DNA of 33,232 nucleotides. It comes from Isosphaeraceae bacterium (GTDB lineage Bacteria; Planctomycetota; Planctomycetia; Isosphaerales; Isosphaeraceae). Shown piece after piece: positions 16,533-24,478 of this stretch. The notes under the pieces are model-generated. The model made no database searches. It worked only from the letters and a program-made list of their open reading frames with translations, and was not told where the DNA came from. The DNA is taken from contig JAJPJC010000212.1 of NCBI GenBank assembly GCA_021324445.1, forward strand, positions 1 through 33,232, read 5' to 3'. A program made the position numbers and the translations under genes. Positions within the stretch are counted from its first letter, which is position 1, and every line of letters begins with the position of its first letter.

Positions 16533-17489
16533 ATGGAGGTCAGGGACGGGCCATGCTCGGGTCGACTGATTCTTCTTGCGGCTTCCTTACACCTGTTGAT
16601 GGGCGCCCAAGCTCTGGCCGACCCCCTTTACACCGCGATCGACCTGGGTACGATCAACCCCTACACCGGGGCTGTCCCGAACGGCAACGGGACCATCACC
16701 GGGTCAAACGGCCTCACCTACGCGTTCAATCCCGTGCAAAATGACTTGCCCGCGCAGTGGGACCGTGTTTCCCAGGGCGTGCCCATCGTGCAGCCGGCGC
16801 CGGTAAATGGTCCAGGCACGAACGGAAATCCCAACTTCGCCTTCAGTTACTCGTACTTGTACGCCATGAACAGTCAAGGACTGGCCGTTGGAATCAACCA
16901 GTACGGTGTCGCTGGGCACCTGGAAAATAGCGAGGTTTTCCTCACCCAGAAACAGCCCAATGGTTCGTGGGGAACTCCGACTCCGCTCTGGCCGGGACTC
17001 CAGTACTTTGATGAGGGGAACCCCTACGGTCTCGGGATCTTCGGTATGACACCGACCGGTCAAGTGCTCGGCTACGGGGTCGCGAATCCGTACCAGGAGT
17101 CGCCCGCCATCCTGTATCTTTACGACACGAAGACGCAGACCCTCACGAACTTGAACAATGTGATCAACTCGGTGACCTGGACCAATTCCACGAATCTCCC
17201 CAACGGTCAGAGTCCGTACTGGAATCTCAACAGTCCCCTCGCTCAATTCGACAGCAGCGGACGGATCCTGGTTCAAGCGACCCAGGGTTATGGTGGGACG
17301 CCACACGCACTGCTCCTGGTTCCGCAGGGAGTCTCGGTGGACCCGCTCGCGATACCCGAGCCCGCGACCTGGGCCGTGTTCGCGACTCTGATCGGCGGCT
17401 GGATGGCTCACCAGCGGCTTCGTACTCGCACTCGGTCTTGGAGAACAGCCGTGAGCGGAACCGGAGCCGCTCTTCGGGATGCGGGTTGA
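16533..17489 (+). CDS. PEP-CTERM-anchored secreted protein
   Basis: This 318-residue protein has an N-terminal signal (LILLAASLHLLMGAQALA) and a C-terminal PEP-CTERM sorting signal: IPEPATWAVFATLIGG, a short hydrophobic stretch, and then an Arg-rich tail. Such proteins are processed by an exosortase (EpsH/XrtA family) at the cell envelope. The central part is Asn/Gly/Pro-rich and contains HAF-like fragments (MNSQGLAVGINQYGVAG, MTPTGQVLGYGVAN), so it may be a degenerate HAF-repeat protein related to the one at 27723. No exosortase gene is present in the window. Biofilm, exopolysaccharide or surface roles are typical suggestions for this class. Confidence 0.82.
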   Translation: MEVRDGPCSGRLILLAASLHLLMGAQALADPLYTAIDLGTINPYTGAVPNGNGTITGSNGLTYAFNPVQNDLPAQWDRVSQGVPIVQPAPVNGPGTNGNPNFAFSYSYLYAMNSQGLAVGINQYGVAGHLENSEVFLTQKQPNGSWGTPTPLWPGLQYFDEGNPYGLGIFGMTPTGQVLGYGVANPYQESPAILYLYDTKTQTLTNLNNVINSVTWTNSTNLPNGQSPYWNLNSPLAQFDSSGRILVQATQGYGGTPHALLLVPQGVSVDPLAIPEPATWAVFATLIGGWMAHQRLRTRTRSWRTAVSGTGAALRDAG

Positions 17490-17541
17490 GGAGAAGGCGG
17501 TGTCGGCGCGGTTTCTTGTTGACGCGCGTTCGCACGGCGCG

Positions 17542-18648
17542 TCATTCCTCTTTGGCCGCCAGCTCGCGGAGGAGGTCGAGGGCTTCATCCAGGTCGCAGA
17601 CGGCCGCGCCGCGGACCCGGCCGCGGCGGTCGAGCTCGGCCAGGAGCATCAGGTCGTCGTAGTGCTCGGATTGCTGGAGCCGCGCCCGCGCCTTCGTGCC
17701 CAGGGTCCCGGACCGCAACGCCTGGGCCTCCATGTGGTGGGCGATCAGCCAGGCCGTGCGCTCCGGGATCGATCCTTCCAGGGCCTGGAGGGCCGCCGCG
17801 ACGTGATCGGACGGGTCGATCGCCTTGCCGACATCGTGCAAGAGCGCCGCCAGGAGGAACTCCTCATCGTACGGCCGTTCCTCGCGCGCCAGCTCGAAGA
17901 CCTGGAGACTGTGATAAAGGGCATCCCCCTCCGGGTGATGCTTGGCGCCCTGCTTGACTCCCTCCAGCGGCTCCAGCAGCATCCGGTAGAGCAAGTACGG
18001 GTCGATCCGGTCCTCGATGCCGGCCACTTCGGCCTCGAGGTCAATCTCGGGGTATTCCTCGCGCAGGAGGGCCTCCAATTCGGCGATCGAGGCCCGCTCG
18101 ATGGCCTTGCCGGTGATCGAGCTCTTGAAGACGTAATGCGCCTTGTCTTCGGGGTAGAGCGTCAGCTCGAAGTTATTCCGATCGTAGAGGTGGATGTGGG
18201 TGAAGACCCGCTCCTCGCCGTACTTGACGATCCGCTTGTGCTCGACGTCGTACTGGAGCCCCAGCTCATCGAGCGTGTTGGTCACCAGCGCGAGGCTGTC
18301 ACAAAAGAGGTGGATATCGATATCGGAGCCCTTGCGGACGTGGCCGGTGCGGACACTGCCGATCAACCGGGGCCGGAACCGGGCCAGCAGCCGCATCAGG
18401 CGCAGGGCGTCCAGCCGCATGTCGCGGAGGGTCTCCAGCCGCTTGGGACCCTCGTGCATCCGCGCCATGGCCTGGATCTGGTCGCGGATCTCCTTGTTGC
18501 TGGGCAGGTCGCCCGGCCGGTAGCGATACTCCAGGCCCAGCTGGCGGGCGGCCTTGCGCTTGGCCGTGAAATACTCGGACTCGCTGCGATGATACATCAT
18601 CTGGGCGGCCAGAAAGGCGATCTGGCGCCGAATGCGTTCATCTGCCAT
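17542..18648 (-). CDS. Nucleotidyltransferase-HD phosphohydrolase fusion protein
   Basis: A 368-residue protein joining two domains. Residues about 75-165 carry a polymerase-beta-type nucleotidyltransferase signature: GSVRTGHVRKGSDIDIHL, with Asp109 and Asp111 as the metal-binding pair, followed by ELTLYP. Residues about 240-330 carry an HD domain, with HSLQVFELA (His246), LLAALLHDVGKAID (His271-Asp272), and a further His pair in IAHHMEA. Fusions of NT and HD domains occur in CCA-adding enzymes and GlnD, but the sequence matches neither well enough to name. It could act in RNA repair or nucleotide signalling. No clear ribosome site precedes the ATG. It converges with the PEP-CTERM gene. Confidence 0.8.
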   Translation of the reverse strand: MADERIRRQIAFLAAQMMYHRSESEYFTAKRKAARQLGLEYRYRPGDLPSNKEIRDQIQAMARMHEGPKRLETLRDMRLDALRLMRLLARFRPRLIGSVRTGHVRKGSDIDIHLFCDSLALVTNTLDELGLQYDVEHKRIVKYGEERVFTHIHLYDRNNFELTLYPEDKAHYVFKSSITGKAIERASIAELEALLREEYPEIDLEAEVAGIEDRIDPYLLYRMLLEPLEGVKQGAKHHPEGDALYHSLQVFELAREERPYDEEFLLAALLHDVGKAIDPSDHVAAALQALEGSIPERTAWLIAHHMEAQALRSGTLGTKARARLQQSEHYDDLMLLAELDRRGRVRGAAVCDLDEALDLLRELAAKEE

Positions 18649-18866
18649 GAACGGAGGTGCGCCGATTTCAGCCCATCGAGGCGGCGCAGGGCGAGGTGGG
18701 TCGAAATCCGGACGAAACCCAAGGACCGGTCCCGGCTCATGCCGGGGATTGCGATCGATTCCGAATCGCCATCAGAACGATATCCCGAGCGAACGGCCTG
18801 GTCAAGATGAGTGGGGACCTGTCCATCTTTGATCGGCCGGTGGGCGTCCCGGCTTCAGCCGGTCGC

Positions 18867-18892
18867 GGTGGGGCAGCCGCCCCCGGCTGCCG
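18867..18892. repeat. REP-like palindrome, left copy
   Basis: This 26-base element contains a hairpin with stem GGCAGCC/GGCTGCC and a C-rich loop (18872-18891). A near-identical copy (one mismatch) occurs in inverted orientation at 19515-19540, on the other side of the response regulator gene. It lies 51 bases beyond that gene's 3' end. A second hairpin, CCGGC-TTCA-GCCGG, precedes it at 18849-18862. Confidence 0.75.
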
Positions 18893-18943
18893 CTTTCGCC
18901 CGCAGGCGGTACTCCCACCCATCTCATCCAGGTTGGCCGATCA

Positions 18944-19432
18944 CTAAGTCAACAAGACACTGCCTTGACGTGCGTGTAGGCCGGGAGAGGGGCCGGCGAC
19001 CCGCCAGGGTGATCCAGGGGTCGCGGGAGTTCGATCCGCGGGCCAGGCTCGGCGGTCTCGGGGGAGCATGCGGGTGATCCGCTCCAGCAGCTCGAGCGGA
19101 TGATAGGGCTTGGTCAGGAACTGATCGACATCGAGCGCACGCAGGGTCGCAACGTGGTCCTCGACGATGGCCGCGCTGCAGATCAGCACCGGCTGTTGCG
19201 GCTGCGTCTTCTTGATCCGGGAGCAGACTTCCAGCCCGGACAGCTCGGGCAGATTCAAGTCGAGCAGGACCAGGTCGAAGGGGCCATGACTCTGGAACAG
19301 GCTGGCACCCTCGAGTCCATCGGCGGCCTCGATCACGTCGAAAGCCTCTCCCCGGAGGAATTCCGCGACCAGTCGCCGCAGGAGATGCTCATCCTCCACC
19401 AACAGGAGCTTGCCCTGCCGCGTGCCGTCCAT
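18944..19432 (-). CDS. Stand-alone response regulator receiver protein
   Basis: A single CheY-like receiver domain of 162 residues. LLLVEDE carries the acidic pair, LVLLDLNLPELSG the phosphoacceptor (Asp58), LICSAA the conserved Ser/Thr position, and QFLTKPYHP the lysine. About 45 residues after the domain are low in complexity and Pro/Arg-rich, with no output domain. The ATG at 19432 was chosen because GGCGGAGAAGG precedes it; an in-frame ATG at 19462 would add ten residues. The gene is flanked by inverted REP-like palindromes and has no adjacent kinase. Confidence 0.85.
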   Translation of the reverse strand: MDGTRQGKLLLVEDEHLLRRLVAEFLRGEAFDVIEAADGLEGASLFQSHGPFDLVLLDLNLPELSGLEVCSRIKKTQPQQPVLICSAAIVEDHVATLRALDVDQFLTKPYHPLELLERITRMLPRDRRAWPADRTPATPGSPWRVAGPSPGLHARQGSVLLT

Positions 19433-19763
19433 GGCCTTCTCCGCCTCGAAGTCTGGACCCATCCCGGCGACCCGGGCCGGACCAATCCCGGAATCCCGAG
19501 CCCTCTGGCGATCACGGCAGCCGGGGGTGGCTGCCCCACCTGCGATCGGGAGAAGGACGGGTCAAGATGAGAGCGGACATCTTACCAGCGCGCGGGGAGC
19601 GCGCCCACGCGAGTTCCGCGGACCGCCGAGCAGCGGGCGGGAAACCGCGCCAACGGCGCAGCAGCAGACTTCTGTTGAGAGGACCGTAATCATACCGAAG
19701 CGCTCCCTGCGAAAGCTGGGAGAGGCCCCGGGACCGGTTCGCCTGAACGGTGCCGGTTGCCTG
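19433..19763. other. Intergenic region with REP-like palindrome, no gene recognised
   Basis: This 331-base stretch lies between the ABC ATPase and the response regulator (both minus strand). It holds the right REP-like palindrome at 19515-19540 and the 12-mer GGTCAAGATGAG at 19560-19571. That 12-mer also occurs at 18800-18811, in each case followed by CATCTT, which could form a small hairpin. A response regulator promoter is expected here. Nothing protein-like is visible. Confidence 0.5.
19515..19540. repeat. REP-like palindrome, right copy (inverted)
   Basis: This is the inverted partner of 18867-18892, with 25 of 26 bases identical. The stem is GGCAGCC (19516-19522) with GGCTGCC (19529-19535), around a six-base loop. 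It lies about 80 bases upstream of the response regulator start. Confidence 0.75.
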
Positions 19764-20786
19764 TTATCGAGTTCGCCTCCAGCGATTCCGGCGTGCCGGC
19801 GACCCGTCGGCCGCGGGTGTTTCACCGGTCTGGTCGTCGCGGAGGTGTCGCCCGGTGAGCGCGACGAAGACATCTTCCAGGCTGACGTGCCGCGTGGTGA
19901 GCCGGGCCAGGGACCGGTCGTGCTGCTCGAGCGCCTCGAGCAGGGCGGGGATGGCGCGATGCGGCTCGGCGACCGTCAGCGAGTAGCCGTCGGCCTCGGC
20001 CCGTGCGGCCAGCACGGAATCCAGTCCCAGGAACGAGTCGGCCTCCGGCGCCGGGGCGTTCCCCTCCAGGGCGAACTCGACGATGTGGTCGCCGCCCAGC
20101 CGCGCGATCAGCTCGCTGGGCGATCCCAACGCGATGATCGTCCCCTGGTCGATGACGGCCACCCGGTCACAGAGCCGCTCGGCCTCGTCCATGTAATGGG
20201 TCGTCAAGACCACGGTGCGCCCCCGGTCGCGCAGGTCGCGGATCACGTCCCAGAGCTGGCGGCGCGACTGCGGATCCAGACCTGTGGTTGGCTCGTCCAG
20301 GAACAACAGCTCGGGATCGCCGACCAGGGACAGCGCGACCGCCAGACGCTGCTGCTGCCCGCCGGAGAGTTGCTCGATGTAGGCGTTGGCCTTGCTCTCC
20401 AGCGCCACCCGCGCGATCACGTCCTCGGGCGTCAGGCCGTCCTTATAGAAGCTCCGGAACAGCGTGACGATCTCGCGGACCGTCTCCTTGTCCGGCAGCC
20501 GGGTCTCCTGGAGGGTCACGCCGATCCGCTCGCGGATCGCCGTCGCGTCGCTCCGCCAGCTCAAACCGAGGACCTCCACCTCGCCGGAGGTCGGCTGATT
20601 CAGACCCTCCAGGATCTCCACGGTCGTGGTCTTGCCCGCCCCGTTGGGACCCAGCAGGCCGAAGCATTCACCCCAGCGGATCTCCAGGTTGATGCCGTTG
20701 ACCGCGTGGACCGGCCCATTCCGACCCGGGTACTGCTTCCGCAACTCCCGCACGCGAATCGCCCAATCTGATTGGTTATTGGTCAT
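19764..20786 (-). CDS. ABC transporter ATP-binding protein (ABC-2/drug-export type), without adjacent permease
   Basis: The 340-residue ATPase has Walker A LLGPNGAGKTTT, the Q-loop in GVTLQET, the signature LSGGQQQRLAVALSL, Walker B LLFLDEPTTGLD, and the H-loop in LTTHYMDEAERLCD. The C-terminal extension (about 240-340) with SLEDVFVALTGR is typical of ABC-2 export ATPases such as DrrA/CcmA-like proteins. No membrane partner lies on either side; the next gene downstream is a response regulator, so the permease must be elsewhere or lost. Unusually, the ATG lies inside a 7-base repeat array (20775-20809), and no Shine-Dalgarno sequence is present. The next in-frame start would cut into the first beta strand, so this start is probably used. 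Confidence 0.87.
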   Translation of the reverse strand: MTNNQSDWAIRVRELRKQYPGRNGPVHAVNGINLEIRWGECFGLLGPNGAGKTTTVEILEGLNQPTSGEVEVLGLSWRSDATAIRERIGVTLQETRLPDKETVREIVTLFRSFYKDGLTPEDVIARVALESKANAYIEQLSGGQQQRLAVALSLVGDPELLFLDEPTTGLDPQSRRQLWDVIRDLRDRGRTVVLTTHYMDEAERLCDRVAVIDQGTIIALGSPSELIARLGGDHIVEFALEGNAPAPEADSFLGLDSVLAARAEADGYSLTVAEPHRAIPALLEALEQHDRSLARLTTRHVSLEDVFVALTGRHLRDDQTGETPAADGSPARRNRWRRTR

Positions 20787-20933
20787 TTGTTATTAGTTAT
20801 TAGTTATTGGTGGCTTCGCGGGCTGATGGGCCTGCTCCGATAAAGGACAAGGCACTCGAACGAGGCGGCTGAGGGCGCATGGAGCGGAAGCTCCAACCAA
20901 TGACAAATAACAAGTAACAAATAACAAATCAAA
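20775..20933. repeat. Inverted pair of AT-rich heptad arrays (GTTATTN family)
   Basis: The left array (20775-20809) reads GTTATTG GTCATTT GTTATTA GTTATTA GTTATTG. The right array (20899-20933) is the same family in reverse complement: AATGACA AATAACA AGTAACA AATAACA AATCAAA. The two could pair across about 90 bases that contain a small GGAGC-GGAA-GCTCC hairpin (20881-20894). The arrays are strikingly AT-rich in this GC-rich genome. The left one contains the start codon of the ABC ATPase and the right one the stop codon of glgC. Confidence 0.85.
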
Positions 20934-22215
20934 TCACCGTCCCATCGATCAGGTTGGCGAATTTCTGGGTCACGACGATGCCGTCCCGGATGACGTGGGA
21001 GGGGAATTCTTCCGAGTCTTCGATCCCGGCCTGGTTGATGATCCGGACGTTGCGGCCGATCCGTGCATTCTTGTCGATGATGGCCCGTTCGATGACCGAA
21101 CCGGCGCCGACGCCGATGTCGGGCCGGTTGAGCCGCCGGTTCTCGGCCCGGTGGTGGGGGAATTCGGGGATGTCGATCCCCATGATGTAGGTCTCGCGGA
21201 TCGTGACGTTCTCGCCGACGCGCGAGCGGACGCCGATCACCGAGTTCTCGATCACGGAACCGCGGCCGATGACCACGCCGTCACAGATCAGGCTGTTCTT
21301 GATGGTCGCGCCGATGATCCGGGAACAGGGGAGGAACCGCGGCCGGGTGAAGATGGGTCCGGCTTGCGAGGTGAAGTCGAACGGGGGGTCGTCGCGGGTC
21401 AGCTCGATGTTGGCCCGGTGGAACGCGCCGACGGTGCCGATGTCCTCCCAGTAGCCGTCGAAGAGATGCGCCTGGACGCGGTGAGTGCTGATGGCCCTGG
21501 GGAGCAGCTCGTGGCCGAAGTCGGTGGCATCGCTGCTGCGGAGCAGGTCGACCAGCAGCGGCCGATTGAACAGGTAGATCCCCATGCTGGCCAGGTAGGG
21601 GCGCCCCGTCGCCTCCAGGCCCAGCCGCGTCAGCCAGCCGGGATCGGTCCGCACCCGGTCCAGCTTCTCCGGCGTCTTGGGCTTCTCCTCGAAGTCGACG
21701 ATCCGGCCGTCGGCCTCGATCCGCATGATGCCGCAGGCAGTGGCCTGCTCCTCGCCCACCGGCAAGGCCGCGATCGTGACGGCCGCCTTGTTCTCCTGGT
21801 GGGTGCGGATCATGTCCTGGAAATCCATCCGGTAGAGCTGGTCGCCGGAGAGGATCAGCACGAGATCATAATGACTCTCGGTGAAGTACGGGATGTTGCG
21901 GCGGACCGCATCCGCGGTCCCCTGATACCACGACTCGTGCTCCATGGTCTGCTGCGCGGCCAGAATCTCGACGAAACCGCCACCGTAGGGATCGAACTTG
22001 TACGTGTTGTAGATGTGACGGTGCAGACTCACCGAGTTGAACTGGGTCAGGACGAAGATCCGGTTCAACCCCGAGTGAATGCAGTTCGAGACCGGAATAT
22101 CGATCAGCCGATACTTGCCCGCGATCGGTACGGCCGGCTTGCTCCGCGACTTGGTCAGCGGGAAGAGCCGGGTGCCGCGACCACCCCCCAGGATCAGCGA
22201 GATGACCCGAGGCAT
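20929..22215 (-). CDS. glgC: Glucose-1-phosphate adenylyltransferase
   Basis: The 428-residue enzyme makes ADP-glucose from glucose-1-phosphate and ATP, the committed step of glycogen synthesis. The N-terminal loop GGGRGTRLFPLT and the stretch SKPAVPIAGKYRLIDIP (catalytic and allosteric lysine region) are typical. ILSGDQLYRMD and GYWEDIGTVGAFH are conserved catalytic-domain motifs. The C-terminal part is a left-handed beta-helix (VIGRGSVIENSVIG, IIDKNARIGRN). The ATG at 22215 has GAGGAGGG just upstream; an ATG at 22254 would add 13 unlikely residues. The stop codon falls in a heptad array. No other glycogen gene is in the window. It is 43 bases downstream of the small L7/L12-like gene. Confidence 0.95.
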   Translation of the reverse strand: MPRVISLILGGGRGTRLFPLTKSRSKPAVPIAGKYRLIDIPVSNCIHSGLNRIFVLTQFNSVSLHRHIYNTYKFDPYGGGFVEILAAQQTMEHESWYQGTADAVRRNIPYFTESHYDLVLILSGDQLYRMDFQDMIRTHQENKAAVTIAALPVGEEQATACGIMRIEADGRIVDFEEKPKTPEKLDRVRTDPGWLTRLGLEATGRPYLASMGIYLFNRPLLVDLLRSSDATDFGHELLPRAISTHRVQAHLFDGYWEDIGTVGAFHRANIELTRDDPPFDFTSQAGPIFTRPRFLPCSRIIGATIKNSLICDGVVIGRGSVIENSVIGVRSRVGENVTIRETYIMGIDIPEFPHHRAENRRLNRPDIGVGAGSVIERAIIDKNARIGRNVRIINQAGIEDSEEFPSHVIRDGIVVTQKFANLIDGTVI

Positions 22216-22258
22216 CGTACCCTCCTCGTCCCCGATTCGTGGACCTCTTGGCAAGAAC

Positions 22259-22582
22259 TCACCAGCCCCGCATCATGTTCGACTCGATCACCTTGCGCGC
22301 GCCCTCCAGGTCGCTCCCCGTCGCCTGCATGTACAGCCGCACGGCATGGAGTTTGTCCCCCTGCGCCTTGGCCACGCAATCCCGCGCGATCGAGCAGGGG
22401 TCCCCCTCGGCCTGAATCCCCAACAGCTTCTTGGAAATCACCCAGGCGTCCCGCGGCCGGTGACTGACCCGGATCACCTCCTCACTGGGATAGTGCGTCG
22501 CCGCGAACGCCCGTGCGGCCTCACTATCGGCCACACATGCAATCATGATATGAGATGTCGTTTCGACCTCGAACAGGGGCAT
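22259..22582 (-). CDS. Small protein with ribosomal L7/L12 C-terminal-like region
   Basis: I do not recognise a named family. The 107-residue protein starts MPLFEVETTSHIMIACV; the ATG at 22582 was chosen because upstream codons look non-coding. Its second half (KLHAVRLYMQATGSDLEGA and RKVIESNM) follows the pattern of the ribosomal L7/L12 C-terminal domain, where K-x-IKxyRexTGLgLkeAKxxVE is typical. Similar stand-alone domains occur in other bacteria with unknown roles. The first half (ADSEAARAFAATHYPSEEVIRVSHRP) may form a small alpha/beta unit. It is probably co-transcribed with glgC. Confidence 0.65.
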   Translation of the reverse strand: MPLFEVETTSHIMIACVADSEAARAFAATHYPSEEVIRVSHRPRDAWVISKKLLGIQAEGDPCSIARDCVAKAQGDKLHAVRLYMQATGSDLEGARKVIESNMMRGW

Positions 22583-22983
22583 GGCCGGTCCCTTTCCGGA
22601 AATGGGGGTTGTCCTGGACGATAGGTTCATCGGAGCGGCTGGGGCGCAGGCGCGGTCCGATACTGGGGATGGTACCCGCCAGAAAGTTGCCGGTCAAACG
22701 GGTGGCCTGGTTCGGGGCTGCGACCCTGCGGAGGCGGTCTGAGCCGGGAGCGGGCGACCCTTGCCCCGCCGCGGCTCGGCTGCGACAATCGAGGGGGCCG
22801 CTGAGAGTCGAACCGTTCCTGGCCTGCCGCTGTCCGACTGCGGTGGGGATCCGGTCGTCGGACCGGCTCTGCCGGACGGGATCGGGTCGCCAGCCGCGGC
22901 CGTGCGGCGGGAGCGCCTGAATCCCACCGGGGTCGGGCCGGCACAGCCGGCCCGAGAACTTTCCCTTTGGCGCAGAACGATTT
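22583..22983. other. Divergent intergenic region before leuC
   Basis: This 401-base region lies between the divergent L7/L12-like gene and leuC. Apart from a strong hairpin at 22933-22955 I see no gene, T-box or leucine-rich leader peptide. Open frames here are Arg/Pro-rich and not credible. Confidence 0.5.
22933..22955. promoter_or_regulatory. Perfect 10-bp hairpin in the leuC leader
   Basis: TCGGGCCGGC and GCCGGCCCGA pair perfectly around an ACA loop, ending 28 bases before the leuC ATG. The bases after it (GAACTTTCCCTTT) are only weakly T-rich, so it is not a standard terminator. It may affect leuC translation or mRNA stability, or be a dispersed genomic palindrome. Confidence 0.5.
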
Positions 22984-24387
22984 ATGCCTGAGACTTTGTT
23001 TGCGAAAGTTTGGGCGCGGCACGTGATTGCAGCGACGGACCAGGCCACGCTGCTCTACATTGACCGGCACCTGGTCCACGAGGTGACCAGTCCGCAGGCC
23101 TTCGATGGTCTGCGGCTGGCCGGGAGGCGGGTCCGCCGGCCCGACTTGACGTTTGCGACTGTCGATCACAACGTCCCGACCGAGAACCAGTTGGACATCC
23201 GCGACCCGCTGTCGCGCCGGCAGGTCGAGGCGTTGCGGGCCAACTGCCGCGAGTTCGGCCTGCGGCTTTACGATATTCAGAGCGGGCACCAGGGGATCGT
23301 CCACGTCATCGGCCCGGAGCTGGGGCTGACGCTCCCCGGCCTGACGATCGTCTGCGGCGACAGCCACACAAGCACGCACGGTGCCTTCGGTGCCCTGGCC
23401 TTCGGGATCGGCACCAGCGAGGTGGAGCACGTGCTGGCCACGCAGACGCTCTGGCAAGGAGTGCGACCGAAGTCGCTGGGTGTGGAGGTGACGGGCCGGC
23501 TTGGACCAGGGCTGGAACCCAAGGACATCATCCTGGCCATCATCCGCAAGATCGGCACGGGGGGCGCGACCGGTCACGTCATCGAATACTTCGGCTCGGC
23601 GATCGCGGCCCTGTCGATGGAAGGGCGGATGACCATCTGCAACATGTCGATCGAGGCCGGTGCCCGCGCGGGCCTGATCGCTCCGGACGAGACGACGATC
23701 GAGTACATCGCTCGGAACCAGCGGCCCTTCGCCCCGCGCGGCGCGGCGCTGGAGGCCGCCATCCAGGACTGGTCGACGCTGCGGACCGACGATCCGTCGG
23801 CCTTCGATCGCCAGGTCACCCTCGATGCCGGCCAACTGGTCCCGCAGGTGACCTGGGGCACCAACCCGGGCATGACCGTCGATGTCACCGGCGTGGTCCC
23901 CCGCCCCGAGGAGGTCCCGTTCACGAACCCCGAGGACGCGCGCCGCGCCCTGGCCTACATGGGTCTGGCGCCCGGGACGCCGATCGGCGAGATCCCGGTG
24001 GACGTGGTCTTTATCGGCTCGTGCACCAACGGCCGGATCGAGGACCTGCGGGCCGCCGCTCGGGTCTTCCAGGGGCGGAAGACGGCGCCGGGCGTCCGGG
24101 CCCTGGTCGTCCCCGGCAGCGAGGAGGTCCGCCATCAGGCCGAGGCCGAGGGTCTCGATCGCATCTTCCTCGACGCCGGCGCCGAGTGGCGGCAATCGGG
24201 TTGCAGCATGTGCCTGGCCATGAACCCCGACAAGCTCCAGCCCGCCCAGCGCTGCGCCAGCACCAGCAACCGCAATTTCGAGGGCCGTCAAGGACCAGGC
24301 GGACGAACCCACCTGGTCAGCCCGGCCATGGCCGCCGCCGCCGCCGTCACCGGCCACTTTACCGACGTCCGCCAACTGCTTGGGTAG
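22984..24387 (+). CDS. leuC: 3-isopropylmalate dehydratase large subunit
   Basis: The 467-residue protein is the aconitase-type large subunit that, with LeuD, isomerises 2-isopropylmalate to 3-isopropylmalate in leucine synthesis. The 4Fe-4S ligands are Cys347 in FIGSCTNGR and Cys407 and Cys410 in GCSMCLAMN, the same numbering as I recall for E. coli LeuC. Substrate-site stretches include [34 protein letters not shown] and [17 protein letters not shown]. Length is normal. The ATG at 22984 has a weak ribosome site. leuD follows after 95 bases that hold heptad repeats; leuA and leuB are not in the window. Confidence 0.96.
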   Translation: MPETLFAKVWARHVIAATDQATLLYIDRHLVHEVTSPQAFDGLRLAGRRVRRPDLTFATVDHNVPTENQLDIRDPLSRRQVEALRANCREFGLRLYDIQSGHQGIVHVIGPELGLTLPGLTIVCGDSHTSTHGAFGALAFGIGTSEVEHVLATQTLWQGVRPKSLGVEVTGRLGPGLEPKDIILAIIRKIGTGGATGHVIEYFGSAIAALSMEGRMTICNMSIEAGARAGLIAPDETTIEYIARNQRPFAPRGAALEAAIQDWSTLRTDDPSAFDRQVTLDAGQLVPQVTWGTNPGMTVDVTGVVPRPEEVPFTNPEDARRALAYMGLAPGTPIGEIPVDVVFIGSCTNGRIEDLRAAARVFQGRKTAPGVRALVVPGSEEVRHQAEAEGLDRIFLDAGAEWRQSGCSMCLAMNPDKLQPAQRCASTSNRNFEGRQGPGGRTHLVSPAMAAAAAVTGHFTDVRQLLG

Positions 24388-24478
24388 TGGCGCGTGGCGA
24401 GTTGCTGGAAAAGATCGGTCTTCGTCTTCGGTGACGTCGGAGCGAATCTGGACTCTGGAATTGGGAATCTGGAATCGG
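24385..24478. repeat. Two different heptad arrays in the leuC-leuD gap
   Basis: Directly at the leuC stop there are three units of a GNGTGGC type (TAGTGGC GCGTGGC GAGTTGC, 24385-24405). Forty bases later come five units of another type: GAATCTG GACTCTG GAATTGG GAATCTG GAATCGG (24444-24478), ending four bases before the leuD ATG. Both have the same 7-base period but different sequence, and together they occupy most of the intercistronic gap. No Shine-Dalgarno sequence other than the repeat itself precedes leuD. Confidence 0.8.

Noticed and set aside
18800..19583. Intact insertion sequence around the second response regulator
   Set aside because: No transposase, matching terminal repeats with target duplication, or other mobile-element gene is visible; only short palindromes and a shared 12-mer.
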